A stretch of DNA of 64,000 nucleotides from positions 1 through 64,000 of the forward strand of contig JAUWZS010000002.1 of assembly GCA_030615205.1 (NCBI GenBank), read 5' to 3'. The notes beneath the pieces are model-generated. The model did no database searches. It was given only the letters and a program-made list of their open reading frames with translations, and had not been told where the DNA came from. Positions within the stretch are counted from its first letter, which is position 1; the number at the start of each line of letters is the position of its first letter. The DNA comes from Candidatus Aenigmatarchaeota archaeon (GTDB lineage Archaea > Aenigmatarchaeota > Aenigmatarchaeia > CG10238-14 > SCSR01). Shown here piece after piece: positions 51,759 through 59,927 of this stretch. The position numbers and the translations under genes were made by a program.

Positions 51759-52127
51759 TTATATTCGGCGCCAAATTCCTTCAGATCCAAGTCGCTCTTC
51801 TTCTCTGGCTCTTTCCCACGTGTTCCAATCATATCTCTTTTCATGCCCGTATTTACTGCAGTGTTCAGTTTGTTCATTTAGTAATTCTTCTTTATCTCCG
51901 TTTACATGAGTGTATGCTCCTATTGTTCTAGTCTCTCTAAACCCCGGGCAGTTTGTGCATACTGCACAACGATTGTTTTCCCAGATTTCATAAGATTCTA
52001 TTTTGCCTTTTATACAATCATTACGTAAAGATGCTCTTTTTTTCTCAGTAAGTCTTTTAACCCAATAAACTTGTTGTTTTATAGAAGTTTTTGGTACAAG
52101 AAGTTCTTTTGTAACGCTTTTTAACAT
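51759..52127 (-). CDS. Hypothetical Cys/His-rich protein
   Basis: A 122-residue protein from ATG 52127 (MLKSVTKELLVPK). GGTGAT lies 7 nt before it. The region CAVCTNCPG...HCSKYGH gives a plausible zinc site near residues 55-90; the rest is charged. I do not recognise the family. It is between GINS and primase. Confidence 0.5.
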   Translation of the reverse strand: MLKSVTKELLVPKTSIKQQVYWVKRLTEKKRASLRNDCIKGKIESYEIWENNRCAVCTNCPGFRETRTIGAYTHVNGDKEELLNEQTEHCSKYGHEKRYDWNTWERAREEERLGSEGIWRRI

Positions 52128-52253
52128 CAGACATATCACCTATGTTGACACTTATTGCGCACTTTATCCAGCGCATACCACACACTTTCGAAATCATTCA
52201 GAAAAAGCGATCATCAATCATTTTTCAACAGCTGGCCATCTTTTAACAGCTGA

Positions 52254-53669
52254 TTACCTATTCTTTCCAGCATTTTTAAATGTAGCAGTTCGCCCAGTTC
52301 TTGAGCCCCGTGTTTTTAATCCTTTCTTTTTCTCTTTACCAAATTTTCCTTCGCGTCTCATCTTTCTGAACGCATAGTTTACTGGATTTTTGATTGTTAT
52401 TGTTTTTGTATTGGCCATGCAAATTGCGTCGGGCTTGCAAACACCAAAAGAGATGTAGAAGTTATCATTGTCGCAGTTCGGTGGGAGCAGATTGCGTTCT
52501 TGCTGTATATGCCAGCGCAGCTGCGAGCGTATGTAGTTCGCGCGCAAAGGCGGGTAGTTCTTTTCGTTCCATTCTGCCAGACTTTTTTCTATCTCTTCAG
52601 CGCTCCAACCCATGTTGCGCAAAAAGTTTATCAGAATAAACACGCTTCTCTTTCGGCCGTCTGCTAAACCTTTTAATATACGATTTTTTATACATGGTGG
52701 GAATTGCGACTCTGGTATTTTTCTGATTTTAGTCTTAATTTTTGGTTTTGCTAAAATCTTTGGCTTTTCTTTCATATATTTCGCAGCCCAGTCGAACGCC
52801 TCAACGACTAAAGCCCCTGCGTCACGTATTTTCAGTTTTTTTTCTGGTATCAAAAATTTCTCTACAACTTTCACCTTCTCAGGTGCTGCGTCAGCCTTTT
52901 GGAATTTGTCTATATTTTCAACTTTTATGGGCAAGCTCACAAGAAGACTTTTTTCGTGCAGGCTGAATGGTAAACGGAACATGTGCCTCGAGCCGAAAAT
53001 ATCCATGTTCACGATTTTAAAAGGCTCGAGTCCTTCGTTACTAGTGATGTCAATAATGTTTTTCCCAACACGCTCTGCAAGTTCTGTCGGTGTTGCAATT
53101 GATAGTAGTTCGTCGCGCAACGGCTCGGTTGTGTACCATTTTATGTACTCTATTATTTTTTCCATCGCTTCTGGGTACATACGCTTAGTCGGTTTCATGT
53201 CCACTTTTTCCGGCATCGATTCGAAAGGCACAATTATATGAAAGCTCTTTCCACCGGTAAACTTTAGGCCAAAACTGGTGATCCCATGCTCTTTTAATGC
53301 AGCAATTATCTGCTTGACAGCCGCTTTTGCAATTTCAAAATCGGGCACGTCCACGTCGATGAGAACATCCCAACCACTGCGCAGCTCGTCCAACTGCTGC
53401 TTTGTCATGCCAGCATCAAGCTTCATCGGCTGCTGCCAACGCTCGACCGAGCCATGAAAAGAAATAGTACCCTCGCGCACAGCTTGCATTATGTCAGCAG
53501 GATATTGCAAAATATCAGGCCGCTTCCCAAATCGACCGTCCTTAAAAACAGATACAACTTCCCTACCTTTAGCAGCTTCGATTATTGCTTTTTGTATATC
53601 TTCGCGAGAATAATAAGATTGAATCTTTTTAAAATCTATCTTTTCGGAACCTACATATATAGCTACCAT
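52254..53669 (-). CDS. Single-chain DNA primase (PriS fused to PriL-type Fe-S domain)
   Basis: A 471-residue protein from ATG 53669 with GGTG upstream. The AEP catalytic core has DVLIDVDVPD (Asp105/Asp107) and the GGKSFHI motif (139-145), with Asp223 and the SRHMFRLPFSLHEKS box. The C-terminus has four Cys at about 326, 399, 411 and 417 within FPPCIKN...LPPNCDN...GVCKPDAIC, the PriL Fe-S domain arrangement. PriS and PriL are normally separate proteins; such fused enzymes are known from DPANN (e.g. Nanoarchaeum). A Lys-rich tail follows. Confidence 0.88.
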   Translation of the reverse strand: MVAIYVGSEKIDFKKIQSYYSREDIQKAIIEAAKGREVVSVFKDGRFGKRPDILQYPADIMQAVREGTISFHGSVERWQQPMKLDAGMTKQQLDELRSGWDVLIDVDVPDFEIAKAAVKQIIAALKEHGITSFGLKFTGGKSFHIIVPFESMPEKVDMKPTKRMYPEAMEKIIEYIKWYTTEPLRDELLSIATPTELAERVGKNIIDITSNEGLEPFKIVNMDIFGSRHMFRLPFSLHEKSLLVSLPIKVENIDKFQKADAAPEKVKVVEKFLIPEKKLKIRDAGALVVEAFDWAAKYMKEKPKILAKPKIKTKIRKIPESQFPPCIKNRILKGLADGRKRSVFILINFLRNMGWSAEEIEKSLAEWNEKNYPPLRANYIRSQLRWHIQQERNLLPPNCDNDNFYISFGVCKPDAICMANTKTITIKNPVNYAFRKMRREGKFGKEKKKGLKTRGSRTGRTATFKNAGKNR

Positions 53670-53863
53670 GCAAATACACCGTATTGAGCGGCGAAAAACT
53701 CTAAAATCAAAATGCCCTCGAAAATATAATAGAACAATCAATTATATGACTATTACGCTGGTAAGGTTCCGACGTACTATCTTCCTATTCCATAATTAAT
53801 TGTGTCGTCTGAACATAAACGCAGGCAATTGAAGAGATTTTCAAGTGAAAATCTTTGATTTAC

Positions 53864-54754
53864 TTATTTAATTTTTTCACTTTCTTTGTCTATGGACATA
53901 ACGACTTTTTGGGATAACTTTATCAACTTCGATTCAAGACGCTTAGGTAATTTTTCAGGTTTTGCACCTTTTGAAAAATTTGTGACTTTTTTATCTGATA
54001 GTCTAACAACACTTCCCGCATACTTCCCGTCAATGACATATACCCTAACATCCCAAAATTTATCTTTTATTTTTTTAGTAACAATCCTTTCTTGCATTAT
54101 CATCTTTTTCTTTATTTTAGGAATATAACGATTTGACGAAAACACATGTACATTACGGCCAAGACTTCCAGTTAGAGGTTTTATCACAAATCCATTCTCT
54201 AGACCATGTCTTTTAATAATATTTTTTACATCATGTTCACTCTTCACCAAAAAGGTCTTAGGTACCCTAACTTTCGATTTTATTAAATTATACAGCAATA
54301 ATTTGTTTCTCACAATCTTCTTAACATTAGGCTTATTGACAAATTTATCTCCAAATGAATTAAAAATAGAATCCGGAATAATAATTGTGTCATAAGAAAA
54401 AACAGTGTCGGGAATTATTTTTTCTCCATTTTCTGCAATCAAACTCTTTTTTCTATGTAGATTATCTTCAATATAACAGAGAGAAATATCGAGTCTTCTT
54501 TTTAAGAAGTTATAAAACCATCTACAATTATCAGAGGATTCTTTTCTATATTTACCCATTATGTAGCAAATGTTCTTTCCATTCTTCTTCAGCAAATTTA
54601 TTAACTTTGTAATTATTTTATCGTCTATTTTTTTCATATATTTCGCTAAACCATGCGGTGCAAAATTGGCTTCGATAAACCAAGGCGTATCGTTTTTGTC
54701 AAATATAAAATCCAATCCAACGAAAAGATAATTTTTGACATCCCTCTTAGTCAT
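53864..54754 (-). CDS. Circularly permuted ATP-grasp ligase
   Basis: A 296-residue ATP-grasp protein. The metal-binding motif FVGLDFIFDKNDTPWFIEAN comes at the N-terminus (residues 10-30). The Rossmann-like region, the glycine loop VIKPLTGSLGRNVHVF (about 188-203) and the MIMQERIVTKKIKDKFWDVRVYVI strand come after it, so the fold order is permuted. It shares the terminal (N/D)GKYA(G/S)S(V/L)VR motif with the gene at 55666. Likely forms an amide or peptide bond; substrate unknown. Confidence 0.75.
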   Translation of the reverse strand: MTKRDVKNYLFVGLDFIFDKNDTPWFIEANFAPHGLAKYMKKIDDKIITKLINLLKKNGKNICYIMGKYRKESSDNCRWFYNFLKRRLDISLCYIEDNLHRKKSLIAENGEKIIPDTVFSYDTIIIPDSIFNSFGDKFVNKPNVKKIVRNKLLLYNLIKSKVRVPKTFLVKSEHDVKNIIKRHGLENGFVIKPLTGSLGRNVHVFSSNRYIPKIKKKMIMQERIVTKKIKDKFWDVRVYVIDGKYAGSVVRLSDKKVTNFSKGAKPEKLPKRLESKLIKLSQKVVMSIDKESEKIK

Positions 54755-54803
54755 AAATTAAAATTTCTTTTTTACATTAATAAGAATTCATAGAAAACTT
54801 AAA

Positions 54804-54935
54804 TTAACTCTTTTTCCACTTGAATACAAAACCTCCAAGCGCATGTACAACAAGCTGGTAAGGAATTGTTGGTATTTCATCATCTTTTTCAGTTACACGA
54901 CCTCGCAAATTTAATTCCGCTGTGGAAACATTCAA
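54804..54935 (-). pseudogene. C-terminal remnant of an N-formylglutamate-amidohydrolase-like gene
   Basis: A 43-residue reading frame (about LNVSTAELNLRGRVTEKDDE...) ends as ELNLRGRV-TEKDDEIPTIPYQLVVHALGGFVF and so matches the C-terminus of the complete gene at 57064 (ELNARGRV, ILPTIEYQVATQALGRFFV). The rest of that gene is absent. It starts 1 bp after the glutaminase stop and likely reflects an ancient duplication with loss of the N-terminal part. Confidence 0.65.
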
Positions 54936-54936
54936 A

Positions 54937-55557
54937 TCAAATAAACAATGATCGATTCTTCTCGCATATTTTGAGGAAGTTATCTAGCACAATATGACCA
55001 TCACCGCCGCATTCTGGATGGAACTGGACACCAAAGTGCGGTCTGTCAGCATGTCTGACAGCCTCATACCCACAGTTGTTTGAATATGCAGTCTGTATCA
55101 ATTCATCTGGTATGTAACCGGCAGAATATCGGTGGTTTTTAAAAACTCTAATTTTCTCCAACCCAGCAATCAGCTTGCTTTCTTTTGTTGGGAACACAGT
55201 GTAAAAGCCTTTAAGTTTAGCACCTTCATCATACAGAAAGCCACCACAAGCTTGGACTAAGAACTGGTGACCGAGACAGATTCCGAGTAAAGGTTTCTTC
55301 CTAAATGTTTTCATTACTTTGGCGTTGAATTTAAACTTCTCGTTCCAGAATTTGTCAGGACCTCCGCTAAGAATTACACCATCGTACTCTTTAGGATTCA
55401 ACTTTCCTTTGAAAAGGAGTGGGTTTGCACGATAAATAGTAACATTGTTCTTGACTAAATATTTGACTATTTTTTTGTAGGATTCACTATTAAAATTGGG
55501 TTTTTTGCTCTTCAGGCTGTTATTAGCCAACAGAATCCTCAAGCCAGATATTACCAT
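54937..55557 (-). CDS. Class-I glutamine amidotransferase (GATase1)
   Basis: A 206-residue standalone glutaminase subunit. The nucleophile motif GICLGHQFL (Cys about 93) and C-terminal FHPE (QFHPECGGDG, His-Glu) are intact. The closest look is to GMP synthase or carbamoyl-phosphate-synthase-type GATase1 domains, but no synthetase domain follows. GGTG lies 5 nt before ATG 55557. Its ammonia may feed the ligases around it (inference). Confidence 0.85.
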   Translation of the reverse strand: MVISGLRILLANNSLKSKKPNFNSESYKKIVKYLVKNNVTIYRANPLLFKGKLNPKEYDGVILSGGPDKFWNEKFKFNAKVMKTFRKKPLLGICLGHQFLVQACGGFLYDEGAKLKGFYTVFPTKESKLIAGLEKIRVFKNHRYSAGYIPDELIQTAYSNNCGYEAVRHADRPHFGVQFHPECGGDGHIVLDNFLKICEKNRSLFI

Positions 55558-55665
55558 AAAAACACCCATGCATCACAAAAATTCAAATCTAAATAAATTT
55601 GAGTTTAAAACTCTTCCAATTTTTAAATAATATTATAGGTTTTCAAATCTATATATGATGAGAAT

Positions 55666-57072
55666 ATGAGAAAAGACCCGGCAGAGTATCTCAAGTCGAT
55701 AATTGCGAAAAATACAGAAGCTGCGGAGAGGGATTATGAGAGAATCAAGTCCGAAATTGTAAGAAGGAAGGTGGTTTTAGGCAAAACACCAATCAACACT
55801 TTTCTGACACCCCTTTTTGTAAAGTCAAAACAAAACACCTTGCTCACCACTGTTTCAACAAAGATGTTTTTGATTTTGAACAAGATAATCGATTTATATT
55901 TTACAGAAGATTCTATTGCGGGTGAATTCATCCTGAATAGTACCGAGAAGAAATTGATTGAAATTGAGCCGGGATACAAAAACCAATGCACAATCATGAG
56001 GGTGGACGCTTTCTTGGAACCTAAAAACTCAAACTCCTTACGAATATTGGAGTGCAACACAGACAGCCCTGGAGGTATGTCTAAAGTCGACGAAATCAAC
56101 AAATTGTTTCTCGAATCGCATACGATAAAAAAATTTTGTAGCATGTACAAAATAGAAGAACCTATTGTATCAAAGCAAGTGCTGCTAGAAGCGTTGCTGA
56201 CATGCTACAGAGAATTTGTAAAAAACAGGAAAATAGTAGAAACGAAGAAAATAAAAAAATACAAGCCTGTCATCGCGATAGTGGACTTGCCGACAACGAA
56301 GAATATCGAGGAGTTCATGAAGATAAAGAGATATTTCGAGTCGTGTGGGGTCAAAACAGTTGTAGGTTTTCCGGAGAATTTAAAATACGATGGCGAAAAT
56401 CTTTATCTGAAAAACTTGAAGATAGACCTTGTCTACAAAAGAGTCATTGTAAAAGAACTGATAGAGAGCACCACAAAAATTAAAGGTCTCAACGACTTGA
56501 TTGTAGCCTATAGAGCTGGGAATGTATGTCTGATTAATTCACTCAGAGTCTCGTTGTTGAACAAACATGTATTTTCATGCCTTAGTGATGGGAGATTCGA
56601 CGAGTATCTCACTAAAGAAGAAATCAAATTAGTTAAATCTGTCGTACCGTGGACAAGAGATATTATTGCTGGTGAGACAGTTGTACCAGATGGAGAACGG
56701 CGTAATATGGAAAAGTTCCTACAATCTGACAAAGACTTGCTTGTCATTAAACCAAGCGGAGACTATGGAGGGAAGAATGTCTACATCGGAAGACAAGTCG
56801 CGGAGGAAAAGTGGCTTGAACTTTTGGAGCGGGCTTTCAAAGAAAAAAATTGGGTAGTTCAAAAATTCATAAACATCCCCAAATACGAGTTTCCAATATT
56901 TTCAACACGATCTAACTTGAAGTTCGAGAAAATATATGTTAATGTGTCACCATATGTTTTCAACGGAAAGTATGCGAGTTCTTTAGTTCGAGTATCAAGA
57001 GAGAAAGTGATAAACATTTCAAGGGGTGGTGGTATCGTGCCTCTGTTTGTTGTCAAACGATTATCAAAATAA
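55666..57072 (+). CDS. Circularly permuted ATP-grasp ligase (glutathionylspermidine-synthase-like)
   Basis: A 468-residue protein. ILECNTDSPGGMSKVDEINKLF (residues 126-147) is the metal-binding motif of the circularly permuted ATP-grasp superfamily. The glycine-loop VIKPSGDYGGKNVYIG (about 362-378) and the final VINISRGGGIVPLFVV close the fold. Not enough to name a substrate; homologues ligate amino acids or peptides. It is opposite in strand to, and overlaps by 9 bp, the N-formylglutamate-amidohydrolase-like gene. Confidence 0.8.
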   Translation: MRKDPAEYLKSIIAKNTEAAERDYERIKSEIVRRKVVLGKTPINTFLTPLFVKSKQNTLLTTVSTKMFLILNKIIDLYFTEDSIAGEFILNSTEKKLIEIEPGYKNQCTIMRVDAFLEPKNSNSLRILECNTDSPGGMSKVDEINKLFLESHTIKKFCSMYKIEEPIVSKQVLLEALLTCYREFVKNRKIVETKKIKKYKPVIAIVDLPTTKNIEEFMKIKRYFESCGVKTVVGFPENLKYDGENLYLKNLKIDLVYKRVIVKELIESTTKIKGLNDLIVAYRAGNVCLINSLRVSLLNKHVFSCLSDGRFDEYLTKEEIKLVKSVVPWTRDIIAGETVVPDGERRNMEKFLQSDKDLLVIKPSGDYGGKNVYIGRQVAEEKWLELLERAFKEKNWVVQKFINIPKYEFPIFSTRSNLKFEKIYVNVSPYVFNGKYASSLVRVSREKVINISRGGGIVPLFVVKRLSK

Positions 57073-57966
57073 ATTTTTTCCTTTTATCCAAGCAACGAAA
57101 AATCTGCCGAGGGCTTGAGTCGCAACTTGGTATTCAATTGTTGGAAGTATACCTCTTTTTACTCTCCCACGCGCGTTCAGTTCAACTTGTAGGCCAACCC
57201 GTTTATCGAGCCCTTTATTATTGGAGTCATTAGCTTTCAACAGGTTGTTCTCTATCACGTGCTTTCTCAAAACGTAATTACCCTCGCCTCTGAAAAGCTG
57301 TGATATGTTGACTTTCAGGTCAAAATCTAGGTCCAAATCTCCAAAAGTTGTTTTTAAAAACTCCACAAAACTATTCTTGAATCTTCGCGCGTTTTTGAGA
57401 CCGCTGATATATTGGTAGTTTTTTCCGAAACCGAGCGACAAGTCGAACTTCCTCCTTTTGTCCATTCCGTGAATAGATACAATCAACCGCGGGTTCATCT
57501 TTTCGATCGTTTCATTGTAGGAGTCCAAATATTTTTTATAATTTGTGTCGTTGTGTATCGGAAAATTAATGAAAATCTTTTTTTTAACGCCGTAGACCAT
57601 TTGATATAGCGTTAGTCCTTTTCCTAAATCGTTTGGATCTCTGCTCGCATCGGCTTTTGTTCTAATAAACTTAGGGAAAATGTAAGCGGATCTTAAAGAG
57701 CAACAGGCGATTTTTGCGAGTATATCTGTGTTCTTGTCACCAATTTTTATATACGCGTCGCTCCCGAACCTCTTCAATGGTATTCGTTTCTCTATTGCAT
57801 GTTCAGCTGTGAAAAGTATCCTATTCCATGCAAATTTTTCCATAACACAATATTCAATCTTATCTTCTACCACAGGATTGATATTCCTCTTGAAGAACCA
57901 GTTCATTTCCTCGGAAGAGTTGAAGATCCTGTATCTTGTTTTGGGTTTATTTGTAGTGGGCATCAT
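57064..57966 (-). CDS. N-formylglutamate-amidohydrolase-like protein
   Basis: A 300-residue protein of the FGase/zinc-carboxypeptidase-like family. The first metal motif is in FTAEHAIE (about residue 55), the second in IVSIHGMDKRRKFDLSLGFG (about 165). GLQVELNARGRVK leads the C-terminus. Such enzymes deacylate or trim amide-linked amino acids. ATG 57966 was chosen; it lies 30 bp after the rimK-like stop and is probably co-transcribed with it. Confidence 0.72.
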   Translation of the reverse strand: MMPTTNKPKTRYRIFNSSEEMNWFFKRNINPVVEDKIEYCVMEKFAWNRILFTAEHAIEKRIPLKRFGSDAYIKIGDKNTDILAKIACCSLRSAYIFPKFIRTKADASRDPNDLGKGLTLYQMVYGVKKKIFINFPIHNDTNYKKYLDSYNETIEKMNPRLIVSIHGMDKRRKFDLSLGFGKNYQYISGLKNARRFKNSFVEFLKTTFGDLDLDFDLKVNISQLFRGEGNYVLRKHVIENNLLKANDSNNKGLDKRVGLQVELNARGRVKRGILPTIEYQVATQALGRFFVAWIKGKNLF

Positions 57967-57996
57967 TATTCTCAACCCTCATCTTTTTTTCAACAC

Positions 57997-58914
57997 TCAT
58001 TTTCTTTTCAGCCAACCCATAAACTTTTCAAAGGTTGTATAGTCGACAGTACTGGCCTCGTCCTTAACATACTTGACTATTTCATGTGCAACATTCATCC
58101 CCAACGTCTTTTTCAGGCCCTCGAAATGCACGTTCACATTAGCTTCGATTATGACAGGTCCTTTCGGGCCTTTTATTATATCTATTCCTGTGATGTCCAT
58201 ACCAAGCACATCAGCAGCCTTTATTGAGATACTCTTCATATTTGTGTCAACTTTAATCGGTTCACCTATGCCACCTATTCCTATGTTTGCTCTCAGGTCG
58301 TCCTTCTCAGCAGTTCTTTTCATAGCGCCTAAAACGCCACCACCAAGAACGAATACGCGTATATCCTCGCCTGGGTTGGGTATATACTCTTCGAGGAATA
58401 TAGGCTCCTTCAATCTTTCAAGCGTATCCATAAGACTCTTTGCTGACTGCTTCGAATCCGCAAACATAACACCTTTGCCTAGACTACCATAAAGCAATTT
58501 TATCACAACTGGGTAATTCATATCATCAAGCAGATTTTCAAATGTCCCTCTTGATGCAGCCATAAAAGTTTTTGGCACAGGTAATCCGGCTTCTTTTAAT
58601 GCAAGCAATGTGAGGAATTTGTTGTGCGACACAATAACAGAACGCGGTTCAATGGGCATATAAACTTTTCCTTCAAGAGTTTTCAAAATCTTGTAGCCAA
58701 ACCACATATATGTCCTTGGTATTCTTGGCAGCACAAAATCAAGCTCAGCTAAATTTTTACCTTTGAAGAGCACTTTGCCATCGCTTATAACAATTGATGG
58801 CATAGGCGCATAAAAAAATTTGTCGAATACTTTTTTTCCTTCTTCCAGTAACCAAATTTCACAATCGCTTCTTATTTTCGGTCCGATGATGCAACCTTTC
58901 ATTTTAATCCTCAT
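57997..58914 (-). CDS. RimK-like ATP-grasp ligase
   Basis: A 305-residue protein. Pre-ATP-grasp Rossmann region (residues 1-100), then VVIKLLYGSLGKGVMFA (glycine loop), EEYIPNPGEDIRVFVLGG, MKRTAEKDDLRANIGIGGIGEP and GPVIIEANVNVHFEG (metal-binding EAN). This is the RimK/LysX/MptN group that adds Glu or amino-adipate-type residues. ATG 58914 overlaps the TGA of the next gene upstream, as ATGA. Confidence 0.85.
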   Translation of the reverse strand: MRIKMKGCIIGPKIRSDCEIWLLEEGKKVFDKFFYAPMPSIVISDGKVLFKGKNLAELDFVLPRIPRTYMWFGYKILKTLEGKVYMPIEPRSVIVSHNKFLTLLALKEAGLPVPKTFMAASRGTFENLLDDMNYPVVIKLLYGSLGKGVMFADSKQSAKSLMDTLERLKEPIFLEEYIPNPGEDIRVFVLGGGVLGAMKRTAEKDDLRANIGIGGIGEPIKVDTNMKSISIKAADVLGMDITGIDIIKGPKGPVIIEANVNVHFEGLKKTLGMNVAHEIVKYVKDEASTVDYTTFEKFMGWLKRK

Positions 58915-59828
58915 TTTTTGATTCTGAAAAACTCTTCGATTTTTGTGTGCCACCAAGGCTTTTCTACTTTGAATTTCCTGGAAGAACAGCTTACTATGTG
59001 TCTTGCGATATTAACCCCTGTTATTTTTTGAAAGTTTGAAAAATTCGGCGAAAGAGCAATCTTATCAAGTACCCATTCGTTTTTTTGCATTAGGAATCTC
59101 ATTGAGCAGTACTCGCAGCCGATGAGCTCTCTGGCCTTTATTGCTATATTTTTCAGTTTATCATCAACTGCAAACGGTCTATCTGCTTTTCCAGCGTTTC
59201 CAGTTTTTTCATAGCTTGCTATAACTTCATCTCCTAAAACAAAAACCCAGATGTTCTTCTCAGCCTTTATAGGCGTTTCGATTCTTATAGGTGTTCCTAT
59301 TTTATAAAGCGATATAACATCTTTTAGTGTCTGCTTGTTTGTTACTATAACACGTTTCTTCGGCGGTTTGACAATAACAGGATATTTTATATTCTCCTCT
59401 ACACTGTCCAAGGACGCATTTGATGCAACTGTAATTGATTTTCTAACAGGCAAACCATTGGAGCCCAGAAAGTTAAAAAGCAGCTGCTCATTCATGGTAA
59501 GAAGATATTTTTCTGCATTAATCGGTATGGTGTGAGCAGGTATAGTCTGGGCATCAAGCATCCGTAATGCAGTGTAGAAAAGCTCAGAATGCGTAATAGT
59601 CGGTATTGCGATTATGCAATCGAATTCTGCCAGATTAGCCCCGTTGAACCTAACACTTATCCCCCCCATAGGATCTCTGCTAAGTCTTGAAGCTCTACCA
59701 ATGTCGAATCTTATCTGCGTTATAGGTGCGTATACAACTGATCCAGCTCCAAATGCTTTCTCAGCCTCGGCCAGTATCGGCTGGTCCTTGGATTTCCTAT
59801 TAGGGTCTGCTAATATCGCGATCTTCAT
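58911..59828 (-). CDS. Degenerate RimK-like ATP-grasp paralogue
   Basis: A 305-residue protein with the same overall ATP-grasp order (Rossmann, VIVKPPKKRVIVT, IETPIKAEKNIWVFVLGDEV, FAVDDKLKNIAIKARELIG). The glycine loop is missing (KPPKKR replaces YGSLGKG), and the metal EAN motif is replaced by KIALSPNFSNF. It is likely catalytically inactive or altered. It is translationally coupled to the intact RimK-like enzyme (ATGA), suggesting a regulatory or scaffold partner role. Confidence 0.72.
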   Translation of the reverse strand: MKIAILADPNRKSKDQPILAEAEKAFGAGSVVYAPITQIRFDIGRASRLSRDPMGGISVRFNGANLAEFDCIIAIPTITHSELFYTALRMLDAQTIPAHTIPINAEKYLLTMNEQLLFNFLGSNGLPVRKSITVASNASLDSVEENIKYPVIVKPPKKRVIVTNKQTLKDVISLYKIGTPIRIETPIKAEKNIWVFVLGDEVIASYEKTGNAGKADRPFAVDDKLKNIAIKARELIGCEYCSMRFLMQKNEWVLDKIALSPNFSNFQKITGVNIARHIVSCSSRKFKVEKPWWHTKIEEFFRIKK

Positions 59829-59927
59829 TTTTCAACCTCTTCGTTTTTCTCTCCTTGTAAGATATCGAAGCCAATTACTATTTAAATAATATTACAATTG
59901 AAACCAGAAAGTTAAGTTTAAAAAGGA

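Noticed and set aside
52049-52133. 26-codon ORF from ATG 52133 with SD in front of the Cys/His-rich gene
   Set aside because: It uses the same SD as the longer ORF and its peptide (Lys/Thr-rich, no notable codon bias) gives no regulatory pattern comparable to the cysteine leader.
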